A stretch of DNA of 64,000 bases from Oscillospiraceae bacterium (GTDB taxonomy: Bacteria; Bacillota; Clostridia; Oscillospirales; CAG-272): contig SVRL01000001.1 in the NCBI GenBank assembly GCA_015064845.1, positions 1 to 64,000 of the forward strand. Direction: 5' to 3'. The translations under genes and the position numbers were made by a program. Shown in pieces: positions 8,526-18,494 of this stretch. Position 1 is the first letter of the stretch, and each line of letters opens with the position of its first letter. Under the pieces are notes generated by a model. It had not been told where the DNA came from, made no database searches, and saw only the letters and a list, made by a program, of their open reading frames with translations.

Positions 8526-8600
8526 ATGAAAGAAGAAATCATTATGGCTGTGAATCTCGGAACGGGAACACCGCAAAATCGCAAAGTACGCCTATTCTGA
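8526..8600 (+). CDS. Candidate 24-aa small protein (MKEEIIMAVNLGTGTPQNRKVRLF)
   Basis: AAGGAGGATCCAAAA-ATG with promoter about 50 nt upstream. Confidence 0.45.
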   Translation: MKEEIIMAVNLGTGTPQNRKVRLF

Positions 8601-8818
8601 AAAAACATTCTTGGAATATGCTCATTTATCAATATGAAATCTGAATTTTTCATCTGAAATCAATCTTCTCAAGCATCATATTCTTGATTCAGGTTTTAAT
8701 TTTATAATTTTCTAAAAATTGGGATTTTCTTTTTCTCTTGATTTCGGCAAAGCTTTGTGCTATAATGAGAGAAGAAACGGGATTTCTTCGTTTACAAACA
8801 GGAAATCTCGGGAAAGGA

Positions 8819-9880
8819 ATGTCAAATCGTATGGCAAAAGAACCTTTTTTCAAAATTAACTTTCTGAAATCCGCATCCAAAACCGATGCGGCATGGGAGG
8901 CTTATACAAAAACTTATGGCGATTGGATGGCAAATGCCTTCCAAGATCAAAAAAAGGTCAAAGAACAATTTCTTTCCGCCTTGGATTCTTTGCATAAAAA
9001 CTACCCCAAAGCAGCCGTCCAGACATTGGACAGCGAATTAAAAACATTTTGCAAAACCGACGCAGAAAAAGCAGTGTGGCTCTTTTTTATGGGAGTTGCG
9101 CATGAAGCTATGGAGCAATATGCAAATGCGCTCCTCTACTTCACTTCCGCCTCGGAATATGAAACGGAAGGTCCCGCAATCTATCAAAAATTGGCTGATT
9201 GTGCCTACCGGGAAGAACTTTTCGGCTTTGCTGAATGTAACTATCAAGAAGCCATCCGACTTTATGAACAAGAAAAAGACGTATCTTCACACACGCTTGC
9301 CGCATTATATGCATCTCTTGCGTCTTGTCTTATCATGATGCATGATCACAATGCTGCCGAAGAAGCACTCATACATTCCGAAAAGTTGGAAAATAAACTG
9401 GCGGAAGCTCAAAAAGCAAGATCTCTTCTCTACGCTGTAAGAGGAGAATTTGAAAAAGCAGAAGCATCTTTGAAACTCGCGTTGAAACAAGAAGGCGTGA
9501 GAAGAGATTCCGTTCTCCAAAAGCAAATGGATGATATCCGCTCCGGAACAAGTGAGCATTTTTCCACAATTTTTGTGGAAAACTCTGAGATCCAATCCTT
9601 TTGGCGATGGTTTTCCAAACGTCTCGATGCCTATCTCGCCGTTTTGGACTCAGACCGGATAGATGAAATCACAAAAATGACATCGGAAATTTCACAAAGA
9701 TTAAAAAAAGTTTTTCCTTTTATACAGTCTGCAATCTCTGTTTCCGCTTATAAAAACGAAACATACTCCATTTTCGTTGCGGATTTTTATATCAAATCCC
9801 TTTCCGACGGTTTGGAAGCATTATTTACGGAAATCCCCGAATCCGTCAAAGAAAAAGTAAATTGGATCAAAATACATTAA
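8819..9880 (+). CDS. Tetratricopeptide-like helical repeat protein
   Basis: TPR-like segments (AVWLFFMGVAHEAMEQYANALLYFTSA; FGFAECNYQEAIRLY); promoter TTGATT-17-TATAAT. Confidence 0.6.
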   Translation: MSNRMAKEPFFKINFLKSASKTDAAWEAYTKTYGDWMANAFQDQKKVKEQFLSALDSLHKNYPKAAVQTLDSELKTFCKTDAEKAVWLFFMGVAHEAMEQYANALLYFTSASEYETEGPAIYQKLADCAYREELFGFAECNYQEAIRLYEQEKDVSSHTLAALYASLASCLIMMHDHNAAEEALIHSEKLENKLAEAQKARSLLYAVRGEFEKAEASLKLALKQEGVRRDSVLQKQMDDIRSGTSEHFSTIFVENSEIQSFWRWFSKRLDAYLAVLDSDRIDEITKMTSEISQRLKKVFPFIQSAISVSAYKNETYSIFVADFYIKSLSDGLEALFTEIPESVKEKVNWIKIH

Positions 9881-9929
9881 ATCCGAACAAAATACATTCC
9901 CAAAACACATTTAGAAAGGAGCTCTGCTT

Positions 9930-10949
9930 ATGAAAAAATACCTTCTTCCCGAAAGCGGCAATTTTTATAAAGCCAACCTGCATTGTCATTCCACGGTTTC
10001 CGACGGTGGTTGGACTCCGGAACAGCTCAAAGAAGAATATGCAAAGCGCGGCTATTCGATCATTGCCTATACCGATCATAACATCATGATCCCCCACCAT
10101 GACCTGACAGATGAAAAATTTCTTGCTTTAACGGGTTTCGAAATGGATTTCAATCTTTACAAAGATGGTACCATGCCCAAAACTTGCCATATCTGCTTCA
10201 TTGCCCTCTCTCCCGAACAACGCAAACAACCGAACTGGCACGAACGCTATTTGTACGGAAATACCGCCAAATATAAAGATCAAGTTGAAATTTATGAAGA
10301 TGAAACACCCCTGTTTCGTCGTTATACACCCGAATGTATCAATGCCGCCATCAAAAATGCGCGTGAAAAGGGATTTTTCGTCACTTACAACCATCCCGTG
10401 TGGTCCAGAGAAACGGGTGAAAATTACAATGCTTACGAAGGCATGAACGCCATGGAAATCTGCAATTTCGGTTGCGTGATCGCAGGTTATCTCGATTACG
10501 TGCCTCAAATCTATGACGATATGCTGGCGCACGAAAAACGCATCTATTGTATCGCAACGGATGATAACCACAACCGTTTCCCTGCCGATCATCCCAGAAC
10601 GGGCTCCTTCGGCGGTTTCACGGTTATCAAAGCGGAAAAACTGGAATACGAAACGATTGCAAAAGCTTTGGTTGACGGTCATTTCTATGCTTCGCAAGGA
10701 CCTGAAATCCATTCTCTTTGGGTAGAAGACAATACGATTCACGTTACTTGCTCTCCTGCCGAACGTGTCATTCTGACCTGCGGACAAAGACGCGCGCAAA
10801 TCGTTCTGCAAGACGAGCTCGGCGCTCCCGTAACGGAAGCGGCATTCCCGATTCAGCCGCAGGACGGTTACGTTCGCATCACGGTCGTAGATGAAAAGGG
10901 ACGTCCCGCTGACACAAACGCATATTTCACTGACGAAATCTGCGAATAA
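9930..10949 (+). CDS. PHP domain metallophosphoesterase
   Basis: ANLHCHSTVSDGGWTPEQ...YTDHN, TYNHPVWSRE, DDNHN motifs. Confidence 0.85.
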   Translation: MKKYLLPESGNFYKANLHCHSTVSDGGWTPEQLKEEYAKRGYSIIAYTDHNIMIPHHDLTDEKFLALTGFEMDFNLYKDGTMPKTCHICFIALSPEQRKQPNWHERYLYGNTAKYKDQVEIYEDETPLFRRYTPECINAAIKNAREKGFFVTYNHPVWSRETGENYNAYEGMNAMEICNFGCVIAGYLDYVPQIYDDMLAHEKRIYCIATDDNHNRFPADHPRTGSFGGFTVIKAEKLEYETIAKALVDGHFYASQGPEIHSLWVEDNTIHVTCSPAERVILTCGQRRAQIVLQDELGAPVTEAAFPIQPQDGYVRITVVDEKGRPADTNAYFTDEICE

Positions 10950-10965
10950 TCGCATTATGAAAAAC

Positions 10966-11010
10966 TTAAAAGCGTTGAAACGGAAAAATCCGTTTCAACG
11001 CTTTTTTTAC
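10966..11010. terminator. Bidirectional terminator
   Basis: AAAAGCGTTGAAACGGAAAAATCCGTTTCAACGCTTTTTTT. Confidence 0.85.
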
Positions 11011-11022
11011 CGACCGTATATA

Positions 11023-12675
11023 TTATTGCAAAATTTCCACACCGTTCGGCGCATTGATCTTTGTAGAAATACTGCCGTCTGCATTTTTACGGTGTTCCAC
11101 CGTCAGTTTACCAAAAGGCGTCGCCATACCGCCCCGAACGTGTTTCAACGAACCGAGATGAGGTTTGATCTCAATTTTGGTACAGCCCTCCCCGACAATA
11201 TGCAGCCCGAGCACATATTCCGTCAAAAAGGCAACGGGACCGGAAGACCATCCGTGACAAAGACTGTGGCGGAAGCCCTTATAACAGTATTTTCCGTTAT
11301 CTCCGTGAATATCCACCTGATTTTTATCACAAATTTCATCCAATCGGCAAGCATTTTCCACCCATTTTATATCAAAATCTTCCCAGAATGTTGTCGCTCC
11401 GAGATCAAGCATGGCACAGTAATACGTTTTCAGCGCATCCAAAATTTCTTCTTCCGGACAACATTTCGACATTCCCGTTAAAATATAATAACTCATAAAC
11501 GTAGAAAAGCCTTCCGCACCGCCTTTTTGCAACCGTTCGATACAATCTTCGCCGGCAATATCTGCAAGAAGCAGTAACGCCGCAATTTGCTTCAAATCTC
11601 CGCAAGATTCTTTTTTATTTTCAGCAAGATTTCGTACCGCTTTACATTCTTCTTTCAATTCTTCTTCTCCGAGAACGGAAAGAATTTTTTCACAAGCGCG
11701 CATACAAAGAATCAAAAGTGCTCTTGTTCCCGCTTTTGCGGAAGGAAATCCCTTAGACGGCCAATCAATAAAATCACTTGCAGTAAAATCGCCGTTTTCA
11801 TCCACATTTTCAAGAATCTGTCGAATCAATCTTACGGTATAATCCTTTTGTTCCTGCAAATATTCTCTTTTACCCGTATAAAAGACCCATTCTTCCAAAT
11901 TGATCAGCCACCAGAGCGAATATGTGGCAATGCCGTTGATCCATGTCGGCAAAACCGTATTATGCGCAGAAAGCGCAAGTCCGTTATAAATCTGCGGAAC
12001 ATCTCCCCATACGTATTTGACGGTTTTCAATTCGGGAGAAAGGTCTCCGATCCAAACCAATCGGTCGCGCTTGATGCCGTCCCAGATTTCATTCTGCAAG
12101 CACAAATGACAAGTATACGCTGCCGTATCATAAATGCGGTTTAGCGTTTCATCGTCGGATTCAAAACTTCCGATATATTCATATGGCTGATAGATCAACA
12201 TCGCCTGAACGGTTTTGAGCTGAACCTTGGCAGGAGTCAAAAGCTCCAGATAAACAAAACGAAAGCCCGTTGCCCCATATTCGCTTACCGTCCAGCTTTT
12301 GCTCGTAAACTCAAAATCACGCATGCTATGGTCATTGGTTGCGTTTTTTTCTCCGATGTGAGAAAGTGCTTCTCCCGCAGACTCACCGAAACAAATACGG
12401 AATTTGACCTCTTCTTCTCCCGTACGGATACGGAATAAGGAAATCGAAATGCCTCCGTGAAGCTCCGTACCGAAGTCCAACAAAATTCCCGATTTTTCCT
12501 CTTCTGTGGAGATCATCGTTGTAATTTCAGGCTCATGCGTACCGATCTGACGGTTTTTATAACGCAAAAGCCGCTCTTCTCCCTTCCAGAAACCTTTGGT
12601 CAGAAGAATTTTTTTCGGAACCAAATATTTTTTGACACGGGTATCCGTATCGTTAAAACGTATTTCTTTTAACAT
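11023..12675 (-). CDS. Alpha-L-rhamnosidase-like (GH78-type) six-hairpin glycosidase
   Basis: YTCHLCLQNEIWDGIKRDRLVWIGDLSPE and C-terminal SLCHGWSSGPVAFLTEYVLGL. Confidence 0.75.
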   Translation of the reverse strand: MLKEIRFNDTDTRVKKYLVPKKILLTKGFWKGEERLLRYKNRQIGTHEPEITTMISTEEEKSGILLDFGTELHGGISISLFRIRTGEEEVKFRICFGESAGEALSHIGEKNATNDHSMRDFEFTSKSWTVSEYGATGFRFVYLELLTPAKVQLKTVQAMLIYQPYEYIGSFESDDETLNRIYDTAAYTCHLCLQNEIWDGIKRDRLVWIGDLSPELKTVKYVWGDVPQIYNGLALSAHNTVLPTWINGIATYSLWWLINLEEWVFYTGKREYLQEQKDYTVRLIRQILENVDENGDFTASDFIDWPSKGFPSAKAGTRALLILCMRACEKILSVLGEEELKEECKAVRNLAENKKESCGDLKQIAALLLLADIAGEDCIERLQKGGAEGFSTFMSYYILTGMSKCCPEEEILDALKTYYCAMLDLGATTFWEDFDIKWVENACRLDEICDKNQVDIHGDNGKYCYKGFRHSLCHGWSSGPVAFLTEYVLGLHIVGEGCTKIEIKPHLGSLKHVRGGMATPFGKLTVEHRKNADGSISTKINAPNGVEILQ

Positions 12676-12934
12676 ACTGTTACCTCATTCTTCTCATTCT
12701 TTATAGGACATTGAAACAGTCTTTCAATCATTCATCAATATAACGAACGAAATTCATAATATCAATGAATGCTTTTCTTCCCTTTGCTTATATTTTTTAA
12801 CGAAGGAAAACACTGTATCTAAAGATATAATAACACAAAGAACCATTTTTTTCAATGCGTTTTTTCTTTTCCATACAATAAAATTGTCCGTATATTCAAT
12901 GAATATACAGACAATCATTTTTCAGAAAATTTTC

Positions 12935-14053
12935 TTATTTATTCTTTTCACGAACATCATCCATCAAAGCGTGAATGCGATCAACGGGGTTCAAAAGCGA
13001 GCTGATAGAAGCATCCTGATTCATATTTTCGATAATATATGCAACAAACTTACTCATATCGACCTCTGTATACCAAGGACGTTCCAAAATTGCGGGAGCG
13101 CGATAATTGAGGTTGGTTGTAAAGATTCTGTCAATCTTTCCTTCTTCATAAGCTTTATCGAATTTTTCGGGACCGGATGTAAACAAACCGAAGGTGGCAA
13201 AAACAAATACGCGGCGTGCACCTTTTTCCTTGAGCTGTTCCGCAAGATCCAAAACGGATTCACCGCTTGCGATCATATCGTCAACAACAATCAAATCTTT
13301 TCCTTCGACGGGCTTTCCAAGGAATTCATGCGCTTCAATGGGGTTTCTGCCATCGATCACAATCTTATAGTTGCGGCGTTTGTAGAACATACCGAGATCC
13401 ACGCTAAGCAGAGAAGAATAATACATAGATCTGGACATTGCGCCTTCATCGGGAGCGATAATCATTGTGTTTTCAGGATCAAAGGTAATATCGGGATATT
13501 CCGTAACAAGTGCCTTCAGCATCTGATATGCGGGACGTACGTTATCAAAACCACCATAAGGAATTGCCTGCTGTACGTTGGGGTCATGGGCATCGAAAGT
13601 AACGATATTGGTAACACCATTATCCACAAGTTCCTGCAAAGCCATCGCACAGTCGAGAGATTCTCTCGCAGTTCTGCGGTGCTGTCTGCCTTCATAAAGC
13701 ATAGGCATGATCAAAGTTACTCGACGAGCCTTGCCACCGATTGCACAAAGCATACGTTTGATATCCTGATAATGATCATCAGGGCTCATGGGAACATTCA
13801 TGCCGTACATTTTGTAGGTCACACCGTAGTTGAAAACGTCAGCATAAATATAAACGTCATGTCCTCTCAAAGTCTCGTGAATAATCGCCTTGCCTTCACC
13901 GGAGCCAAAACGAGGGCATTCCGCATTGACAAGATACGTAGAACGATCTGCTTCATCACGCGAACTGTGCAAATAACCGTCAACCTTTGAAAGAAAATCT
14001 TCGCAGCCTTTCATACCGATAATGCTGAGTTCACCAAAATATTTCTGATCCAT
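12935..14053 (-). CDS. prs: Ribose-phosphate pyrophosphokinase
   Basis: PRPP-binding IVVDDMIASGESVLDLAEQL and upstream HD motif TFDAHDPNVQ. Confidence 0.85.
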   Translation of the reverse strand: MDQKYFGELSIIGMKGCEDFLSKVDGYLHSSRDEADRSTYLVNAECPRFGSGEGKAIIHETLRGHDVYIYADVFNYGVTYKMYGMNVPMSPDDHYQDIKRMLCAIGGKARRVTLIMPMLYEGRQHRRTARESLDCAMALQELVDNGVTNIVTFDAHDPNVQQAIPYGGFDNVRPAYQMLKALVTEYPDITFDPENTMIIAPDEGAMSRSMYYSSLLSVDLGMFYKRRNYKIVIDGRNPIEAHEFLGKPVEGKDLIVVDDMIASGESVLDLAEQLKEKGARRVFVFATFGLFTSGPEKFDKAYEEGKIDRIFTTNLNYRAPAILERPWYTEVDMSKFVAYIIENMNQDASISSLLNPVDRIHALMDDVREKNK

Positions 14054-14128
14054 TTTTTAGTCCTCCTTATGCAGGTCGAATTTTATATGAATTTTATTGA
14101 TTATAAATTAAATGAGAAAGCTATTATT

Positions 14129-15421
14129 TTAAAGATTAAATGCCCGTTCAAGCTCTCCGAACGCCTCTGGATCAATGCCGTGAGGTTCTTCTCCGAAAGC
14201 CGAAACTTCAATCAACGCTTTTGCGCTGTATTCCAGCATTTCCAATTTATCAAATGCTTTGAGCAAAGAAGTTCCTGTCGCAATCACACAGTCATTTTCA
14301 ATGATTGCCGTTGGATTTTTTCCCGTAATTGCTTCAGCAAGCATTTCCGCAGACGTAAAAGAAGAGCCCACCGGATATTTCTGTACATTTCTCAAAGAAA
14401 TGTAAATTTCCGGAAGCAAGCGAATGTCCAATTCTTTGTCCGTAACGGCATACGCCATAGCAGAAGCCGGACGGGCTTCAATGATACTTTTGACAGAAGA
14501 TTCCTTTGCATAAACTGCTTGATGAAAAACAACCGTCGGAGAAGGAATCTTTCCCTCTTCCCGTTTACCGTCTTTGATCCAAACCAATTCTTCCGGTCGG
14601 ATATCCCGACGATCTTTTTGATCCGGTGTAATCAAAAAAGAACCATCAGAAAGTTTACATGAAAAAACGCCGCCTTCGCTTGTAATATATTGCTTTTCGT
14701 ACGCACGACGGATAAAAGAACAAAGTTCTCTTCGCGCCAGGAGTTCTTCTCCGAAATGTTCAGACGAAATAAACTCCCCCATCCCTGCCGCAACTTCCCG
14801 ATTGAAATTGTCTTTATCATTCTGAGAAAGAATCGAGATTTTACCGCCTATCATTTTTGCATTTTTTTGTATATCGGAGCAAAGAACCAATGTTTCAAAA
14901 GCTTGAAATGCCTGATAAAGCGTTATATCTCCGATAACAATACCGTGACGTTCCATTAAAACGGCATTGATACCCTTTGCAAATTCTGCCGAAAGCTTGT
15001 CTCCGAGCGCCGAACTTCCAGGAATCTCGTAAGACACGGAAGAAACGGGTTTCATTGGAGCCCTCGTATCGACAAGCAAAGATGTATTCGGAATTTGATT
15101 TAAAAGACTACCCGCAATCACAGTGGGTGGGTGCGCGTGCAAAACCGCTTTGATATCGGGACGTTTTTTGTAAATTGCCAAATGAAAAGGATATTCCGCA
15201 GAAGGTCTGTAAATTCCGCTGATCGTACCGTCCGGCTTAATCTGCATAATATCTTCCCTGCGCAAATTACCCTTGTCCACGCCGCCCGGACTGATCCAAA
15301 CCGTTCCCTGTGCATCGCGAACGGAAAGATTGACACCCAAAGCCGTTGTCATATTGTGATCGTAAATACGATTCATCAGCGTAACGATCTGATCTGCGGG
15401 ATGAAGCATTTCAAACATCAT
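14129..15421 (-). CDS. Fused tandem class II aldolase/adducin protein (rhamnulose-1-phosphate aldolase-like)
   Basis: First domain has VLHAHPP and MERHG; second homologous domain follows; sits with rhaA/rhaB. Confidence 0.75.
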   Translation of the reverse strand: MMFEMLHPADQIVTLMNRIYDHNMTTALGVNLSVRDAQGTVWISPGGVDKGNLRREDIMQIKPDGTISGIYRPSAEYPFHLAIYKKRPDIKAVLHAHPPTVIAGSLLNQIPNTSLLVDTRAPMKPVSSVSYEIPGSSALGDKLSAEFAKGINAVLMERHGIVIGDITLYQAFQAFETLVLCSDIQKNAKMIGGKISILSQNDKDNFNREVAAGMGEFISSEHFGEELLARRELCSFIRRAYEKQYITSEGGVFSCKLSDGSFLITPDQKDRRDIRPEELVWIKDGKREEGKIPSPTVVFHQAVYAKESSVKSIIEARPASAMAYAVTDKELDIRLLPEIYISLRNVQKYPVGSSFTSAEMLAEAITGKNPTAIIENDCVIATGTSLLKAFDKLEMLEYSAKALIEVSAFGEEPHGIDPEAFGELERAFNL

Positions 15422-15634
15422 GGCAATCTCCTTACATCCAATATCAAAAAGGGAAATCGGTCAATTTTTTAAAAATATTGGGACTTATTTGAAAACCCAA
15501 AAACAATTTTCCCTAATAAAACAGCTGAAAAAACGAGCTGATCTTCTCATTTTTTCAAATAAGTCCCAATGCCGGACAGAAACAGGTAATCCCGTTTCTG
15601 TCCGAAATCAAGAAAATAAATTTTCTAAAAAAGA

Positions 15635-16888
15635 TTATCTCTTGGAAAGAACTTCTTTTTCGTAAGCCTTTACTTCGTCGAACCAGCTTGCATCGGCAGC
15701 AACGCCTGCACGAGCGCAATATTCAGCCCAAACAGCGCCGTAAGGAAGCATTTTAACTTCTTCCTGCATAACCATAAGTTCTGTAAAGTTGCTTTCGTCC
15801 TGCAATTTCGCAAGCATAGCATTGGGTGTGCAAAGTGCCATCAAGAGAGCTTTCTGGAAACTTCTGAAACCAACTGTCCAAGCGGAAATACGGTTGATGC
15901 TTGCATCGAAATAGTCAAGAGCGATATAAGTACGGTCAAGAGCATCGCAACGAACGATTTCCTTTGCGATTTCTTTGGTTTCGTCATCAAGAAGAACAAC
16001 GTGGTCAGAGTCCCAACGGATGGGTCTGGTTACGTGAAGCGCAATCTCATCGAAGAAGCAGAGGAGCGCGGGAATCTTATCGGAAACAACTTCCGTGGGA
16101 TGATAATGTCCGTTATCCATGAGGGGCAGACATTTATCTTTATTCATAGCGGCAATGCTGAGTGCGAATTCTGCGCTGCCGGAAGTGAAAGCTTCTACGC
16201 CGATACCGAATACTTTGGATTCCACGCAGGGTTTAACCTTGTTGAAATCGAACGGTTCGGAAAGAATCTGTTCGATGGAATCTTTGTAACGCATTCTGGG
16301 GCCCATACGGTCTGCGGGAATATCCTTGAAGCCGTCACCTGTCCAGATATTCATAACGCAAGGAATTCCTGTTTCTTCAGCAAAATACTGAGAAATGCGG
16401 ATACAAGCCTTACCGTGAGCAATCCAGAAATCACGGACTGCTTTGTCGGGATGGCTGAGCGTCAGGCCGTCCTTCTGCATGGGGTGAGAGAAGAAGGTGG
16501 GGTTAAAGTCGATACCCATTCCTCTTTCTTTTGCAAATTCAACCCATTTCTTGAAATGCTTGGGTTCAAGCTTGTCGCGGTCAGCAAAACCGTCTTCGAA
16601 AATAGCGTAGCAAGCGTGAACGTTAAGTTTTTTCTTGCCGGGGCAAAGGGACATAACCTTGTCCATATCTGCCATAAGCTGTTCGGGAGTGGTTGCTTTG
16701 CCGGGATAGTTGCCCGTTGTCTGAATACCGCCCGTAAGCGCTCCGTCGTTGTCGAAACCGCCTACGTCGTCGCCCTGCCAACAGTGCAGAGATACGGGAA
16801 TGTTGCTCAGTTTTTCAATCGCAGCTTCAACGTCAATGCCGTAAGCCGCAAAGCTTTCTTTTGCAAGTTCAAATGCTTTTGTAGACAT
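15635..16888 (-). CDS. rhaA: L-rhamnose isomerase
   Basis: IPVSLHCWQGDDVGGFDNDGALTGGIQTTGNYPGKA, family-typical sequence. Confidence 0.95.
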   Translation of the reverse strand: MSTKAFELAKESFAAYGIDVEAAIEKLSNIPVSLHCWQGDDVGGFDNDGALTGGIQTTGNYPGKATTPEQLMADMDKVMSLCPGKKKLNVHACYAIFEDGFADRDKLEPKHFKKWVEFAKERGMGIDFNPTFFSHPMQKDGLTLSHPDKAVRDFWIAHGKACIRISQYFAEETGIPCVMNIWTGDGFKDIPADRMGPRMRYKDSIEQILSEPFDFNKVKPCVESKVFGIGVEAFTSGSAEFALSIAAMNKDKCLPLMDNGHYHPTEVVSDKIPALLCFFDEIALHVTRPIRWDSDHVVLLDDETKEIAKEIVRCDALDRTYIALDYFDASINRISAWTVGFRSFQKALLMALCTPNAMLAKLQDESNFTELMVMQEEVKMLPYGAVWAEYCARAGVAADASWFDEVKAYEKEVLSKR

Positions 16889-16950
16889 AGTAGATCCTCT
16901 CCTGTTTTTATTTTTATGTTTTTATTTTTATGTTTTTATTTACGGTTTTA

Positions 16951-18435
16951 TTATTTGCCGATGAGCTTCAGGAATCTGCCGTATGCTTCATCCCATGCAG
17001 CTTTCTTTTCGGTTTCGGGCTGATATTCCTTGATTTCAAAGGAATTTGCAATAATTTCTCTTGCTTCCCACATATCCTTGATTGCACCGAGAGCGATTGC
17101 CTGCGCCGCAATGTTACCGATTGCAGTAGCTTCTACGGGGCCTGCGTAAACAGGTCTGCCGCATGCGGTTGCCGCAAACTGAGAAAGCTGTTCTTCTTTT
17201 GTACCGCCGCCTACGATGTTGATCGCGGGAATTCTTTCGCCGCACATTTCATCAATGCATTCAACGGTATAACGGTAACGCATAGCCAAGCTTTCGAGAA
17301 TGCAACGAACGATTTCACCCTTGGTCTGAGGAACGAACTGACCGGTTTCACGGCAGTAATCCGCAATTCTCTTGGGAATATTGCCGGGAGTTGCGAATCT
17401 TGCATCGTCCGTATCGATAAAACAACGAAGCGGTTCTGCTTCAGCAGCCATCGTGGCAAGTTCTGCAAAGGAAATCTTTTCGCCTTCTCTTTCCCACTGA
17501 CGTTTGGATTCCTGTTCCACCCAAAGACCGGTAATGTTCTTGGAGAAGCGAATGGTATCACCGTAACCGCCTTCATTTGTGAAGTTATATTCTTTGGATT
17601 TTTCGCTGATAACGGGATCTTTGGTTTCCGTACCCATAATAGACCATGTACCGGAAGAAATCCAAATAAATTTTTCGCTCTTCGCGGGAACAGCGAGAAC
17701 CGCACTTCCCGTATCGTGTGCGGCAACGGAAATTACCTTGGGATTGATTCCACCGAATTCTTCGGAAAGAGAGGGCAGGAAATTACCGCAAACCGTGCCG
17801 GGGGGAACGATCTTGCTGAACAGCTTATCGGGAAGATTGAACTTCTTGATCAGCTCATCGGACCAATCGCGTTTCTTTGCATCCAAAAGCTGGCTGGTGG
17901 AGGCAATGGTGTATTCCGTCTGCTTATAGCCTGTCAGGAAATAGTTGAGAAGGTCGGGCACGAAAAGCATATCCGAAGCGATATCAAAAATTTCAGGGCT
18001 GTTTTTCTGTACTGCCAGAAGCTGATAGAGAGAGTTCAGTTCCAATACCTGAATACCGGTAATGTCATAAACCTCGTCTGCGCTGACATAAGCTTCGGAA
18101 TACGCGGGAATACCGACGGTGCGGAGATCGCGGTAATGAACGGGATTTGCAAGGAGGTGACCTCTTTTGTCAAGAAAACCGAAGTCAACGCCCCACGTAT
18201 CAATACCGATGGAATCGATATCTCTATCTTCACCGGTTGCGCATTTGCGGATTGAGGTTTTGATCTCATGCAAAATGCGAACAATATCCCAGGTGTACTG
18301 ACCTGCAACCATAACAGGTTCATTGGGGAAACGATGATTTTCTTCGAGCGTGATTTTCTCGCCGTCGAAGGTGCCAACAATACCGCGGCCGCTGGATGCG
18401 CCGAGGTCAATGGCAAGCATTTTGATTTTTTTCAT
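16951..18435 (-). CDS. rhaB: Rhamnulokinase (FGGY family)
   Basis: LAIDLGASSGRGIVG...; gene order next to rhaA. Confidence 0.92.
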   Translation of the reverse strand: MKKIKMLAIDLGASSGRGIVGTFDGEKITLEENHRFPNEPVMVAGQYTWDIVRILHEIKTSIRKCATGEDRDIDSIGIDTWGVDFGFLDKRGHLLANPVHYRDLRTVGIPAYSEAYVSADEVYDITGIQVLELNSLYQLLAVQKNSPEIFDIASDMLFVPDLLNYFLTGYKQTEYTIASTSQLLDAKKRDWSDELIKKFNLPDKLFSKIVPPGTVCGNFLPSLSEEFGGINPKVISVAAHDTGSAVLAVPAKSEKFIWISSGTWSIMGTETKDPVISEKSKEYNFTNEGGYGDTIRFSKNITGLWVEQESKRQWEREGEKISFAELATMAAEAEPLRCFIDTDDARFATPGNIPKRIADYCRETGQFVPQTKGEIVRCILESLAMRYRYTVECIDEMCGERIPAINIVGGGTKEEQLSQFAATACGRPVYAGPVEATAIGNIAAQAIALGAIKDMWEAREIIANSFEIKEYQPETEKKAAWDEAYGRFLKLIGK

Positions 18436-18494
18436 AGTTTATATATCCTTTCAAATAAATTCTTTCAATTTTCAAAAGCATTGCGGAAAATTTT

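Noticed and set aside
16903-16940. Short GTTTTTATTTTTAT tandem run between rhaA and rhaB
   Set aside because: Low-complexity AT-rich stretch of under three units; no further structure to support a function.
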